DNA of 64,000 nucleotides from Helicobacter sp. 13S00482-2 (GCF_002272795.1 NZ_MLAT01000007.1:1-64000), one strand, 5' to 3'; counted from the stretch's first letter, positions 18,164 through 28,794 are shown. Numbers and translations are program-made. The notes: a model not told the origin generated them from the sequence alone.

Positions 18164-19870
18164 ATGCTAGAGAATATCTTAAACAATGTCAATGCCACTC
18201 AAGAAGTGCTCAAACCAAAAAACGATGTCAAAAAATCTGAAGATACTGCTGAAATCCCCAATAGCGATAGTTTCAAAAATTTACTTCAAAAACATCTCTC
18301 CAAAGAAGATGAAAAGACAAAAGAAGAATCAAAACCATCTAAGCCTAAAATTTCAAATGACGCCCAAAATGATTCACTCTCTCATCTTGCAGACAAAGAC
18401 TCTCATTTTATGGGGCTAGATAAACCTATTTCTAAAGATACCTTAAAGAACGCAAATCATCTTAGTCCCACACAGGAATTGCTCAGTGCAACTTCAGAAA
18501 AAAATAACCCTCAATCTGAAAAAAACCTCACGACAAAATTGGGTGGTAGTGCCTTAGAAAACATTGATAGTAAAGATATCAAATCTACCAAAAATTCTGA
18601 AAAAAAACTCTCTGATATTCAAGCATTGGGAAAAGAAAAAAACCTCAAAGCAGATAATATAAAACTTCAAACCAATCAAAGCACAACTCAAATGGATGAT
18701 TTAGATCCAAACTCAACAACACAATCAAAAAGCATAGAGTCATCTGCAGCTATAAAACCAACGACTCAAAGCGTGTTGGATCAAAAACTAAAAACAACCA
18801 CTATGCTAACTTCAAAGAATGCAAAAGAACAAAACAAGCCCCTTTCTACAATGCTTAAAAGTATTGATGAAAAAGAACTCAAAACAAGAAAAAAATTTAA
18901 TCGCGATCATAAGATAGAATATAAAATTGAGAATAAAACAGAAAAAATTGCAATCATAGAGCGAGGCAAAAACTTACCAAAAAATATTGTGGAACCTAGA
19001 ATTTATCAAGAAAAAAGAGCTACAAAACTTGAAGAAATGAATTCAAAAAATCAAATCCTCCAAGAATCCATAGGTGGAAAAATCACAAAAGACATCAAGC
19101 TCAAAACTAGTCCTGAAGAAAAAAAAATTGATGATTCAAAGGAAAATGTACAAAAAAAAACTAAAAAATTAGGCACTTCTTCAAAATCTAAATCTGGAGT
19201 GAATCAAGCATCTAATGATCAAAATACAAAAACCCAAATTCAAGATCAAAATAAGCAAATACAAAACCAACTTGATGAAGAAAAATTTCTAAACCAGGAA
19301 GAGACTCTTCAATCCACAACAATTGCTAAAAACAAAAAAACGACCGATGCAAAAGAGGTTGAAAAAACAAAAGATAAAACCACGCAAGGAACACCTACTC
19401 AAAAAGATTCTACCTCTACTCTTGGAGTGGTGCCCAAAAATGACCTGCTCTATAAAAGTTCAAACGCCAAAGAAACTATCAAAAATTTTGCTCAAAACCT
19501 CAGCGAAGAAATCAAAAATTACAAGCCTCCTATGAGCAAAATCTCACTTGAACTCAATCCAGAAAAATTGGGCAAAGTAGAACTAACTATCAAGCAGATA
19601 GGGAATAATCTACACGTAAGCGTGGTATCAAACAATCAAGCGATAGCTTTGTTTGTCCAAAATCAAGCTGATTTGAAGCAAAATCTCGCAATGATAGGAT
19701 TCTCTGGCGTGGATTTAAATTTCTCTTCCCAAGATGGCTCACAAAAACAAAATCAGGATTCAGATAATCAAAAAAGGAACAAAAATAGCTTGAAAGAATA
19801 CGAAGACATTAAAAAAATCTCTCAAACCCCTTATGACACAATGGAAATTGTGCTACCTAAATATGCATAG
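18164..19870 (+). CDS. fliK: Flagellar hook-length control protein
   Basis: The 568-residue protein measures hook length and switches export specificity. The first ~430 residues are low-complexity, rich in K, E, S, T, N and Q, the usual disordered ruler part. The conserved C-terminal Flg_hook domain is at about 450-520 (KISLELNPEKLGKVELTIK ... FVQNQADLKQNLAMIGF). Start ATG 18164 has AAGGA eight bases upstream. Within the ruler is an A9 run at 19152-19160 that could slip. It is followed by flgD after 8 bases. Confidence 0.9.
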   Translation: MLENILNNVNATQEVLKPKNDVKKSEDTAEIPNSDSFKNLLQKHLSKEDEKTKEESKPSKPKISNDAQNDSLSHLADKDSHFMGLDKPISKDTLKNANHLSPTQELLSATSEKNNPQSEKNLTTKLGGSALENIDSKDIKSTKNSEKKLSDIQALGKEKNLKADNIKLQTNQSTTQMDDLDPNSTTQSKSIESSAAIKPTTQSVLDQKLKTTTMLTSKNAKEQNKPLSTMLKSIDEKELKTRKKFNRDHKIEYKIENKTEKIAIIERGKNLPKNIVEPRIYQEKRATKLEEMNSKNQILQESIGGKITKDIKLKTSPEEKKIDDSKENVQKKTKKLGTSSKSKSGVNQASNDQNTKTQIQDQNKQIQNQLDEEKFLNQEETLQSTTIAKNKKTTDAKEVEKTKDKTTQGTPTQKDSTSTLGVVPKNDLLYKSSNAKETIKNFAQNLSEEIKNYKPPMSKISLELNPEKLGKVELTIKQIGNNLHVSVVSNNQAIALFVQNQADLKQNLAMIGFSGVDLNFSSQDGSQKQNQDSDNQKRNKNSLKEYEDIKKISQTPYDTMEIVLPKYA

Positions 19871-19878
19871 GAGATAAA

Positions 19879-20700
19879 ATGGCAATTGATCTAGCTGAAG
19901 TAACAGGTGCAAAAGTCGCCAACGCGAAGAAAAAAGATGAATCAAAAATAGCCAATGGTCTAGACAAAGATGCTTTTATGAAGCTATTTTTAGAGCAACT
20001 TAAAAATCAAGATCCCACTGCTCCAATGGAAACTGACAAAATTATCACGCAAACCGCACAACTCACCCAAGTAGAAATGCAAGAAGAGAATAAAAAAACG
20101 ATGAAAGAAGTTGCCGAAGCAATGAAATCCACCAAAGAAACCAATGACTCACTCAAAGATTTTCAGACTTCTCTTAAAGAAACACTAGAAAATCTTGATA
20201 AGGGTATGAATAACAATGTGGAATCAAACTCGCATATGGCACAGATCTCAGCCCTTAATACTGTATCTATGATAGGAAAAATCGCAGAAACAGACATCAG
20301 TGGCGTGAATATCAAAGCCCCTGGTGAAGTGAATTTTTCACTTTATTTTGATGAAAAAATTGATTCGACCAAAGGCAATCCTGTGATAGAAATATTTGAT
20401 GAAAAAAAACAACTCATCAAAACCCTTCCTGTTGAAGGCAAAGATGGCCAAAGTGGTTATCTTGATTTTAGTTGGAATGGGCTAGATGAAAAAGGCGTTC
20501 AAGTTCCAGAAGGGAGCTATAGCATAAGAGCAGAATATAACTTGGATCCAAAAAGCAACAAATATCATCAGACACGTGTAGGTAGAGGAGAGGTGCAAAG
20601 CGTACTTTTTGATAAGGGCAAACCAATGATCAGGATGGGGGAGATGATATTGCCCATTGATAGTGCTATAGAATTTTATGATAAGGAAAAAAATCTATGA
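19879..20700 (+). CDS. flgD: Flagellar hook cap / assembly scaffold
   Basis: The 273-residue protein caps the growing hook. The N-terminal FlgD motif FMKLFLEQLKNQDPTAPM followed by TQTAQLTQVE is clear at ~30-65. The C-terminal half has the FlgD Ig-like/tudor layout (FSWNGLDEKGVQVPEGSYS). AGGAG precedes the ATG, and its end overlaps the next gene by four bases (ATGA). Confidence 0.95.
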   Translation: MAIDLAEVTGAKVANAKKKDESKIANGLDKDAFMKLFLEQLKNQDPTAPMETDKIITQTAQLTQVEMQEENKKTMKEVAEAMKSTKETNDSLKDFQTSLKETLENLDKGMNNNVESNSHMAQISALNTVSMIGKIAETDISGVNIKAPGEVNFSLYFDEKIDSTKGNPVIEIFDEKKQLIKTLPVEGKDGQSGYLDFSWNGLDEKGVQVPEGSYSIRAEYNLDPKSNKYHQTRVGRGEVQSVLFDKGKPMIRMGEMILPIDSAIEFYDKEKNL

Positions 20701-22502
20701 ATGATACGATTTTAAATTCTTATAGTGGCATCAAAACTCATCAATTTGGATTAGATAGCATTTCCAACAACATTGCCAACGTCAATACCACAGGATATAA
20801 AGAGAATATTCCAGAATTTAAAAGTCTTTTTTCTGCACATTTAGACTCTCTAGGTAGCTCATCAGCAGTGAGTAGTGATAGAAATTTTGGATCTAGTGGT
20901 GCAAGTAATGCAATTTCTACAAAAAGTGGAAATTACCATCAAACTGATGGTGAATTTGATATGGCATATCAAGGAAGGGGTTGGTTTATTGTAGGTCCAA
21001 ATCAAAAAGGAAATTTCAAAATAGATAAAGATGGCTATGAACAACAACAAGCCAATTACTTTACTAGAGATGGTGCATTTACACGTGATGCAGATGGTTA
21101 TTTGGTAAATTCTGAGGGTTATTATGTCTATGGAATCAATCTAGACAAAATAAAAAATGGTGTTTTTGTTTCCAACAACGATAATGAAAAAGACCTCAAA
21201 GAACTCAGCGAAAACAATCTTAAACCTCTGAATATTCCTCAAGAACTAAAATTCCAGCCTCTTTTAACATCAAAAGTAGATATAAGTATCAATCTCAACC
21301 CAAAAAGCAATTTTCAAAATGCCCAGGATGTTTTTTTAGATACCTCAGGTAAGCTCATTGAAGATAAATTTAAAAATCAAGATATGAACGCCATAGCAAA
21401 TAATGATGATAAACCTCTTGATACAAATATCTACAATGATATTGATTTCAAAATCTCTGAAAATGGAAACACTAGTGAATTTAGTTTTAAATACGGAGAA
21501 GGCGGGGAAAAACAAAATGAATTCAGAACTATTGGAGATCTTCAAAAACTTATCAAAGATAAAACAGGTCTAGAATTAGATGTCGCAAGAGATAAAAACA
21601 ATAACCCAAAAATACCTCTATCGCTCAGGATTCTCAATAATGTGGCAGATATAAATCTAAGTGTTGGAGGAAAAATAGCTCAGCAATTAGGGCTCAGTGT
21701 CTCTGAATTGCCTCTAAAAAAAGGAGGTTCGGAGGATTCAAACCCCATAAAAATTCCATTTTATAGCACTAGTACAGAGATTTATGATACAGATGGGAAA
21801 AAATTCCTACTCAAGAGTGATTATGTGATGCTTGACTCTGGAGATAACAAATCCACTCCCCCTATTAACCAAAAATGGGAAGTGAAAACAGCTGTATATG
21901 ATTTCAAGGGCGATATTATGGTGAGCAAAAAGCCCGTGAGTCAAACCATAGAGTTTGATTCAAATGGAGATATCATTGCCAATCCAATAGAAGTTGATTT
22001 CAAAGAAAACAAGATAGAATATTCATTAAAAGGCAGTAAAGAATATAAATCTACAAATCTACCCTATCAAGATTCCAAGCTCATTCAAATCACTCAAGAT
22101 GGAAAACCTGAAGGATCGTTACGTGAAATTCGAGTCGATGGGAATGGAATCATCTATTTAGCATTCAGTAATGGCGTGAGTGAAGCGATGGGAAGGGTTG
22201 GAATAGCTGCATTTGTGAATGATCAAGGACTTAGAAAGGTTGGAGGAAATCTACTAGAAATGACCTCTAATACGGTTAATGGAGAGAATAAACTGCTCAG
22301 TGGCAATCCAATATTGGGTTGGAATGAAGATGGTATATTAAAATTTGGCAAAGTGATGTATAAAAACCTAGAAACTAGCAATGTGGATGTTGGGAATGCA
22401 CTCACCAATCTTATCTTGATGCAAAGAGGATATTCAATGAATGCCAAAGCCTTCAGTACTGGGGATGATCTCATTAAAGAAGCCATTAATTTAAAGAAAT
22501 AA
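20697..22502 (+). CDS. Flagellar hook protein, FlgE2-like
   Basis: The 601-residue protein belongs to the hook/rod family. The N-terminal rod motif is ILNSYSGIKTHQFGLDSIS then NNIANVNTTGYKE, and the C-terminal helix is VDVGNALTNLILMQRGYS followed by AKAF. These ends form the coiled core of the axial structure; the middle is the variable surface domain. It is shorter than the main Helicobacter hook protein (over 700 residues) and, with its place after fliK and flgD, corresponds to the second FlgE paralogue of H. pylori. Whether it is the major hook protein in this species cannot be told here. Confidence 0.85.
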   Translation: MNDTILNSYSGIKTHQFGLDSISNNIANVNTTGYKENIPEFKSLFSAHLDSLGSSSAVSSDRNFGSSGASNAISTKSGNYHQTDGEFDMAYQGRGWFIVGPNQKGNFKIDKDGYEQQQANYFTRDGAFTRDADGYLVNSEGYYVYGINLDKIKNGVFVSNNDNEKDLKELSENNLKPLNIPQELKFQPLLTSKVDISINLNPKSNFQNAQDVFLDTSGKLIEDKFKNQDMNAIANNDDKPLDTNIYNDIDFKISENGNTSEFSFKYGEGGEKQNEFRTIGDLQKLIKDKTGLELDVARDKNNNPKIPLSLRILNNVADINLSVGGKIAQQLGLSVSELPLKKGGSEDSNPIKIPFYSTSTEIYDTDGKKFLLKSDYVMLDSGDNKSTPPINQKWEVKTAVYDFKGDIMVSKKPVSQTIEFDSNGDIIANPIEVDFKENKIEYSLKGSKEYKSTNLPYQDSKLIQITQDGKPEGSLREIRVDGNGIIYLAFSNGVSEAMGRVGIAAFVNDQGLRKVGGNLLEMTSNTVNGENKLLSGNPILGWNEDGILKFGKVMYKNLETSNVDVGNALTNLILMQRGYSMNAKAFSTGDDLIKEAINLKK

Positions 22503-22634
22503 GTAAAAATTAGATTCCCCACTCTGGCGTAAAATTCTTAATAAAAGCTTCAGAGAGTGCAAACATCACTGAAGCAAGAATTCAAACAAAACCCATTATA
22601 ATTTCGTCAAACTTTTTTAGAGGATAATCAATCC

Positions 22635-24674
22635 GTGAGTTTCCAAAAAGACCTTAATCTCAATGCTGAGCAAAGTTCTGCTGCAAGTGCACCTAGTGGT
22701 TATAATCTTATTATCGCATCTGCTGGGACAGGCAAAACCTCAACCATTGTAGGTAGAATATCCTTTTTGTTAAATAATGGTATTTCTCCTAAAGAGATTC
22801 TTCTGCTAACTTTTACCAATAAAGCGAGTGCGGAGATGATTGAGCGCGTATCTAAAATGTTTGGCACAAAAACCGCCAAACAAATTGAATCAGGAACATT
22901 TCACGCCGTTGCTTATCGCTATCTCAAAGAACATTTTAAAATCTCTCTTAAGCAACCAAGAGAATTAAAAACTCTCTTCAAGAGTATCGCTGAGCGTCGA
23001 ATCTATATGGACAGAAGTAGCTCTAATCCCTATTCTCCACAATATCTCTATGATATTCACTCTCTTTATTTGAATTCTCAAAAAAATCAAACTTTTCAAG
23101 AGTGGCTGAGTGAAAAATCCCCCGAACAAACAATATATTTACCCATTTATGAAGATATCCTAGATGAATTTCTGAATTTGAAAAAAGAATATGGTTATGC
23201 AGATTATAATGATTTGCTCATAATGTATAAAAAAGAGATGGAAAAATTGCAAAGTCCTTATGCTGAAATACTATGTGATGAATACCAAGATACCAATCCC
23301 CTTCAAGATTCGGTGATCAATGCAATCAATCCAAAAAGTTTATTCTGTGTTGGAGATTATGATCAAAGCATTTATGCATTCAATGGTGCAGACATTAGCA
23401 TTATAAGCAACTTTACACAAAAATATCCTCAAGCTCGAGTTTTCACACTTAGAAAAAACTACCGATCCTCTCATCACATTTTAGATCTTGCTAATCGTGT
23501 GATTCAAAAAAATGAACGCATTTATGAAAAAACCCTTGAAGTGGTCAAAATTGGGGATTATTCCCTACCAAAACTACTAAGTTTTGACGAACTATTTTTA
23601 CAATATCAAGGAATTGCAAAAAGAATCGCTACAAGTAATTATAATTTTGAAGACGTTGCTATCATCTTCAGAAATAATTCAAGTGCTGATGGTTGTGAAG
23701 CTTCACTAAGAGAGCTAGGAATCCCTTCTAAACGAAAAGGAGGTATTAGTTTTTTTGATACCAAAGAAATATCACTCGCACTTGATATTTGTTCTCTCCT
23801 TTATAATCCAAAAGATATGATGGCACACATTCATACTCTGAGCTATGGAAGCGGTATTGGTAATTCTATTGCCAAAGACATTTATGAAGCTTTAAATACA
23901 TTAGGTGAAGGAAATGCAAAAAAAGGACTTCTAGATCCTGATAAATCAAAAAAACCCTATGCAACCAGGACAAAAAATACTCAACTTGGATTATTTGATG
24001 ATTTTTTTGCCTTGAACTCAAGTGCTCGTTTTGATGAATTCTTGCCACAAGATTTTGCTTCCCATCCGCTTCTTTCTCATCCAAAACTCACAAAAGATGG
24101 AGCAATATTTTTAGGTAAATTTTTTAATCTTTATAAGCAAACACACAAACTCATTTCTCCATATTCAATCATTAAAAGTATTGCTGATTCTGATTTTTTC
24201 AAATATATCAGTGATATTTTTTGCAAAGAAAGAAGCAAAAATAAAGATGGGAGCTTTGATGAAAATAGAAGAAAAGAAGCAATGGAAAGGATTGCAAGAA
24301 AACTCATATTACTTGGCGATCTAGCCAAGCATTATGAAGATATTGGACGTTTCTTAAATGCGATGATTTTAGGCGCAGGAGAAGCAAGTGAAGGGAATGG
24401 GGTGAATTTACTTAGCATACATGCTAGTAAGGGACTTGAATTTACAGATGTGTATATCATTGATTTAATGGATGGTAGATTTCCTAATCGCAAATTAATG
24501 TCAAAAGGTGGGAGTCTTGAGGAAGAAAGAAGGCTTTTTTATGTTGCAACCACAAGGGCAAAAGAAAATCTCTTCCTCTCTTATGCAAAAAAAGACTCCA
24601 TAAAAAATATCGATTATGAGCCTTCCATTTTTTTATATGAAGCGGGAATGATACAATCTAAGCATAGATCCTAA
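22635..24674 (+). CDS. UvrD/Rep-family DNA helicase
   Basis: The 679-residue superfamily 1A helicase unwinds DNA 3' to 5' in repair or replication restart. Visible motifs are Q-motif LNAEQSSAA (8-16), Walker A GTGKT (31-35), LLTFTNKASAEM (Ia), CDEYQDTNPLQ (Walker B), GDYDQSIYAFNGA (III), LRKNYRSSHHIL (IV), LLSIHASKGLEF (V) and VATTRAKENL (VI). Start is GTG 22635 behind AGAGGA. It follows the hook operon on the same strand, as in H. pylori. It could be called Rep, PcrA or UvrD; the exact orthology is not decided. Confidence 0.93.
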   Translation: MSFQKDLNLNAEQSSAASAPSGYNLIIASAGTGKTSTIVGRISFLLNNGISPKEILLLTFTNKASAEMIERVSKMFGTKTAKQIESGTFHAVAYRYLKEHFKISLKQPRELKTLFKSIAERRIYMDRSSSNPYSPQYLYDIHSLYLNSQKNQTFQEWLSEKSPEQTIYLPIYEDILDEFLNLKKEYGYADYNDLLIMYKKEMEKLQSPYAEILCDEYQDTNPLQDSVINAINPKSLFCVGDYDQSIYAFNGADISIISNFTQKYPQARVFTLRKNYRSSHHILDLANRVIQKNERIYEKTLEVVKIGDYSLPKLLSFDELFLQYQGIAKRIATSNYNFEDVAIIFRNNSSADGCEASLRELGIPSKRKGGISFFDTKEISLALDICSLLYNPKDMMAHIHTLSYGSGIGNSIAKDIYEALNTLGEGNAKKGLLDPDKSKKPYATRTKNTQLGLFDDFFALNSSARFDEFLPQDFASHPLLSHPKLTKDGAIFLGKFFNLYKQTHKLISPYSIIKSIADSDFFKYISDIFCKERSKNKDGSFDENRRKEAMERIARKLILLGDLAKHYEDIGRFLNAMILGAGEASEGNGVNLLSIHASKGLEFTDVYIIDLMDGRFPNRKLMSKGGSLEEERRLFYVATTRAKENLFLSYAKKDSIKNIDYEPSIFLYEAGMIQSKHRS

Positions 24675-24693
24675 ATCGAATTGAATAAAGGAT

Positions 24694-26895
24694 CTAAAAA
24701 TCCATATTCAAGCTAAGAAAATATCTCCTTCCTTCACGTGCGTATTCATAATTATTCACATAAGTGGTGATAGCAACATTTTTTGCATTATGGCTTATTT
24801 GTGGATCAAAATCTATAAAATTATGATTGAGAAGATTATAAATTCCTGCGTGCACTGAAATAGATTTGCTAATATTGTAGTGCCCTCCTATGTGAAGTAG
24901 GCCAAAATTCTTGTAATAAGAACTAAAGTTAGGATTACTATTTTGCAAGTCTGCTAGAATACTATCAGATGAGATAGAACGTTTAAATTGCTTTGCTTTA
25001 AATTCTCCACGGATATAAAATCCAAAATCCCCAATTGAATAATTGATAGCTCCATTAATATTATGTTCAGGGACATAATTTAATGGGAAACCCTTGCCTT
25101 TGCCAGAAGTAATTTCTGTTTTTGTGAAAGTATAATTCACATTCAAGCCTATATTTCCATATACAACATCAATGGGTTTGATTCCAAAAAATACTTCTGC
25201 TCCATAGGTGATGGCCGTATCAGCATTGATACTATAAGAACAGTTTGTAGTGCCAGTACAAACACCTCCCCCCATCACTGGAACAATAAAACCTGTATTA
25301 ACTGTCGCACTTGTGATCTTGTTCTTAAAATCATTGAAAAATCCAGTTATACCAATATCAGTCCAGTTTGTCTCAGAAAGAATAGAAAATTCATAATTAA
25401 TTGAACTTTCAGGCTTGAGTTCAGGGTTTCCATAAGTAGAGGTTGCACCCTGCCTAGTGACACCATTGACCCCATATACAAGTTGTGCAACAGTTGGGGT
25501 TTTATATCCTGTGGATATTCCACCTTTAAAAGTAAGCCATTCAAAAGCATTATATACAAGATAGGCTCTTGGGGAGGTATTGAAACCAAAAGCAGAATTA
25601 TAATTTTCTCTCACGCCTAAAGTCAAAAATAAAAAATCTGTAAAGCTCCACTCATCTTCAGCAAAAAGTGCTGCGTTGTTTTGATACATAAAAGGACTAC
25701 TAAATGCAATTTTATCTCTCATACTAGCAAACCAATAGCGATAACCCACGGTAAGCTTGTTGCTATACCAGTTTTTTCCAAAAGCTGATATTAATTTGCC
25801 ATCTAAGATGACATCATCTCCACGAAGCCCTCTATCCTGACCAGCTTGAGCTTTAATATCATCAGAAGCACTCTTTGGTATACCACCTGAAGTAATCAGT
25901 CTTCCTGTATTGCTTGTGGATAAATACTGAACAGAAGTGTCAGTTTTTCCAAAAGAATAATTGCCCATATGTGCAAATATTGCATTATTTTGTCTGAAAT
26001 AAACATTGGGTGAATATCCCCCAGAAGCTCCATAACCAAGTGTACCAAGTAGTTGTTGTGCATTATTATACCATTGCTCTGCATTTTGATAATCAATATA
26101 AAAATAATTTTCTTGACTTGGCGAATAAGAAATTCTTCCACCAATGCTATAAATATTTGACTCTGAAAGACCTACAATATTATTCCTACTGATGGCTTTT
26201 TCTCCACCCTTTGCATCTGGTATCACTCTAAGATTAGAAGTTGGAACAAAAGCTCGATAACTTTCAGTACCCCTTAAAGCAAGTCCCCATTTTTTTGCTT
26301 TATCTAAGGGACCTGAAGTATAAAAACTTCCTCCATATAAATTTCCAAATAGTTTTTCCTCCTGAATTGTTGTATCAATAGTAAAACTAGATGACCACTT
26401 ATCAAAATTTCTTTTTGTAATAATGTTCACCACACCACCAATTGCGTCACTTCCATATAAAGTACTCATTGGTCCTTTAATGACTTCAATCCTCTCAATA
26501 GCCCCTAAAGGAGGCATAAAAGAACTGAAAACGCCATCAGGAAAACCATTAGGAAAAACACTTGAAGTCACATTTTGTCTTTTTCCATCCATCAAAATCA
26601 AAGTGTAGCTTGCTGGCATACCACGTATAGAGATAGCATAACCCCCTGTTTTTGTAACGCCTGTATCAATGCTCACGCCTGGAACATTTGAAATTGCCTC
26701 CGCTAAATCTCTAAAAGGCCTATCTTTTAATTGCTCTTGAGTCACAACAGAAATGGAGGCAGGAGCTTCTTTAATATCTTGCGTAAAACCTGATGCAGAT
26801 ACAACAGACTTATTCAGAGTGTAAGTTTTTTGCTCTTGTGCAGATAAACATAAAGGCAAAAGCCATAGAGATTTTTTTATAAAATTCATTATCAT
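24694..26895 (-). CDS. TonB-dependent outer-membrane receptor
   Basis: The 733-residue receptor brings an iron source or similar ligand through the outer membrane using TonB energy. A signal peptide (1-19, cut after CLSA) is followed by the plug domain (~35-165) with ASISVVTQEQLKDRP and the GVVNIITKR end motif. The 22-strand barrel ends in the aromatic C-terminus LNMDF. Closest in style to FrpB/CirA siderophore or heme receptors; the substrate cannot be read off. A Fur-like box precedes it. The upstream gene encodes a PepSY membrane protein, a common partner in ferric-siderophore reduction. Confidence 0.93.
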   Translation of the reverse strand: MIMNFIKKSLWLLPLCLSAQEQKTYTLNKSVVSASGFTQDIKEAPASISVVTQEQLKDRPFRDLAEAISNVPGVSIDTGVTKTGGYAISIRGMPASYTLILMDGKRQNVTSSVFPNGFPDGVFSSFMPPLGAIERIEVIKGPMSTLYGSDAIGGVVNIITKRNFDKWSSSFTIDTTIQEEKLFGNLYGGSFYTSGPLDKAKKWGLALRGTESYRAFVPTSNLRVIPDAKGGEKAISRNNIVGLSESNIYSIGGRISYSPSQENYFYIDYQNAEQWYNNAQQLLGTLGYGASGGYSPNVYFRQNNAIFAHMGNYSFGKTDTSVQYLSTSNTGRLITSGGIPKSASDDIKAQAGQDRGLRGDDVILDGKLISAFGKNWYSNKLTVGYRYWFASMRDKIAFSSPFMYQNNAALFAEDEWSFTDFLFLTLGVRENYNSAFGFNTSPRAYLVYNAFEWLTFKGGISTGYKTPTVAQLVYGVNGVTRQGATSTYGNPELKPESSINYEFSILSETNWTDIGITGFFNDFKNKITSATVNTGFIVPVMGGGVCTGTTNCSYSINADTAITYGAEVFFGIKPIDVVYGNIGLNVNYTFTKTEITSGKGKGFPLNYVPEHNINGAINYSIGDFGFYIRGEFKAKQFKRSISSDSILADLQNSNPNFSSYYKNFGLLHIGGHYNISKSISVHAGIYNLLNHNFIDFDPQISHNAKNVAITTYVNNYEYAREGRRYFLSLNMDF

Positions 26896-26925
26896 TTGTA
26901 TATCCTCTTATTGATATATTAAAAA

Positions 26926-26940
26926 TGATAATGATAATTA
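26926..26940 (-). promoter_or_regulatory. Fur box upstream of the TonB receptor
   Basis: TGATAATGATAATTA matches 12 of 14 fixed positions of the Helicobacter Fur operator TAATAATnATTATTA and also resembles the classical GATAATGATAATCATTATC. It is 31 bases before the receptor ATG, so iron-dependent repression is likely. Confidence 0.75.
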
Positions 26941-26995
26941 TATTGTATTAATTTTGGACAAAGAAGGTATGAAGTTTATGTCAATAAAAACAAAC

Positions 26996-27538
26996 TTAAA
27001 GACTAATATAGCCCAATAATACAGCGATAAAAAACCCTAAAACAAATGAAATGATAACTTCTCTACGATTTTTCTTACAAAATGCAGTCATTATAACTCC
27101 ACTAATATAAAACAATACCAAAGAAACCCCAAATGCGATACTGAGTATATCAAAATACCATTTTCCTTTTGCCTTATGAAGCATGATCATATTACCTATA
27201 AAACTCCTTTTTATAGATTCTATGGTTGTATTATCGCCTTGAGAATTTATAGTAATGCTATATTTTGCACTCCCTATCATCAATGAACCTCTATATTTTT
27301 TTGGCTTTATATCCTCTGGAAACGGAATATTTTCTTTTTGCATAAAATTAATCAAATAATCAAATTGTCTATCTTGTGAAATACCTTCTGCAACAACCCA
27401 CTTCTGTTTTAATGCTCCAAAATCTTGATTGATACCTGAAATATACACAATACCAGTGATTGCAAAAAGTAGTGCCATTGGCAATAAAAATACGCTCACA
27501 TAAAGGTGAAATTCGCGAGAAAATTTTTTTAGGTTCAT
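26996..27538 (-). CDS. PepSY-associated inner-membrane protein
   Basis: The 180-residue protein has membrane helices at about 11-32, 131-150 and 159-178, with a periplasmic loop between the first two carrying a PepSY-like fold (SLMIGSAKYSITINSQGD). The N-terminal KFSREFHLYVSVFLLP is typical of PepSY_TM proteins, which help reduce or handle ferric-siderophore iron. It lies 100 bases upstream of the TonB receptor in the same direction, with the Fur box between. It is shorter than the full four-helix PepSY_TM family and may be a partial member. Confidence 0.75.
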   Translation of the reverse strand: MNLKKFSREFHLYVSVFLLPMALLFAITGIVYISGINQDFGALKQKWVVAEGISQDRQFDYLINFMQKENIPFPEDIKPKKYRGSLMIGSAKYSITINSQGDNTTIESIKRSFIGNMIMLHKAKGKWYFDILSIAFGVSLVLFYISGVIMTAFCKKNRREVIISFVLGFFIAVLLGYISL

Positions 27539-27621
27539 TGCAATCCTTTAAGAAAGATTAGGAATTAAAATTCTAATAGTTAAAAGTAAATTATTTATGA
27601 AAACAGAAATTTATTTTAGTT

Positions 27622-28794
27622 TCACTTGATGATGTGGCTCACAAATTTTGAGTAATTATCTAAAATCATTCCACCTTTTCTAAAGCCCAGCCCACAAGAC
27701 TCATAAGCATAAAAAACATTGGGCTGATAATAAAACTCTCCTATTTTATTAAGCTCATAAAATTCTTGATAAACACTTTTGTGATTTTCATATATCCCAC
27801 CATTTGAAATGACAGACTTCAAAGAAGTATCTAATATGTCGATATTCGCACCTTCTCTACCAAAAGCACTTTTTTTCACCTGTTGTTTGCCTTTTAATGG
27901 CTCAAAACTAGCTTCTAAAAGCAAAGGATGATTTGGAAACAAATCCCACAATAATTTCAAAAACCTTTTACTTTGAAACATTAACGTGTAAGCAGGATTT
28001 AAAAATATGGTGTTTTTATTTTCCATCATTGAACGCATTATAAGTGCTAGTTCTGGTTCATCAATAGCAATATTTTCCCAAGGCAAAAGCTTAAAAAGAA
28101 ACTCATAATTGGCATCATTGACGAAAATACCCTGTTCCTCAGAAAATTTTACCTCATCAATATAAGAAAATTCCGTCTCAAACCCTACACTCTTGGCTAT
28201 TTCCTGGAGGAATTTTGTTGTTCTTTCTTCTTCTATATTGCCCTTAACACAAGAAAATAATATCTTCCAACCTTCATAATTTTGAGAAAAATTACTCGTG
28301 TCTTCTCCCAAAGTAATCATCCGTTTAAAATTTTCTCCGATAGCTTCATAAATGTTATTGAACTGTGAAGCATGATCGTATCCATTGAATTTTAATAATG
28401 CCCATTGAATTACTGCAGTTTCATAAAGCATTGTTGGGGTATCAGCATTAAATTCAAGAAGTTTTATAGGTCTCCCATCAAGACCTCCGCTTAAATCAAA
28501 ACGACCATATAAGTGCCAATGAACATCTTCTTCCCAGCTTTGCTTAATCATAGGAATCAAAACAGGAGGAATGTCTAAATCAAAAAACAAATCCTTTTCA
28601 ATCACCCATTCTCCTGCCTCTATATACATATCGTAGAGTTCATTACAAGCATTATAATAATCATCAGCTTGTTTCTGAGTGAGTTCAATCATTTCATTTT
28701 CTATATAAGGGGTATTGTCTATATCAGTATGCCAATGCAATCCAATCTCTTCAAGAGTGGCATTATCAAGTGCTTCCAGAGGTATTATTTTCAT
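27622..28794 (-). CDS. Glutathionylspermidine synthase-family ATP-grasp protein
   Basis: The 390-residue protein fits the stand-alone GSP-synthase C-terminal ATP-grasp fold (YgiC/YjfC group). Landmarks are LHWHTD near the start, HWHLYGRFDLSGG, KLLEFNADTPT, ILFSCVKGN and the ATP-site stretch KKSAFGREGANID. These proteins ligate an amine to a peptide, but Helicobacter lacks a proven glutathionylspermidine pathway, so the substrate is unknown. Eight bases separate it from the preceding UPF0323 lipoprotein gene; the pair is conserved in Helicobacter. Confidence 0.88.
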   Translation of the reverse strand: MKIIPLEALDNATLEEIGLHWHTDIDNTPYIENEMIELTQKQADDYYNACNELYDMYIEAGEWVIEKDLFFDLDIPPVLIPMIKQSWEEDVHWHLYGRFDLSGGLDGRPIKLLEFNADTPTMLYETAVIQWALLKFNGYDHASQFNNIYEAIGENFKRMITLGEDTSNFSQNYEGWKILFSCVKGNIEEERTTKFLQEIAKSVGFETEFSYIDEVKFSEEQGIFVNDANYEFLFKLLPWENIAIDEPELALIMRSMMENKNTIFLNPAYTLMFQSKRFLKLLWDLFPNHPLLLEASFEPLKGKQQVKKSAFGREGANIDILDTSLKSVISNGGIYENHKSVYQEFYELNKIGEFYYQPNVFYAYESCGLGFRKGGMILDNYSKFVSHIIK

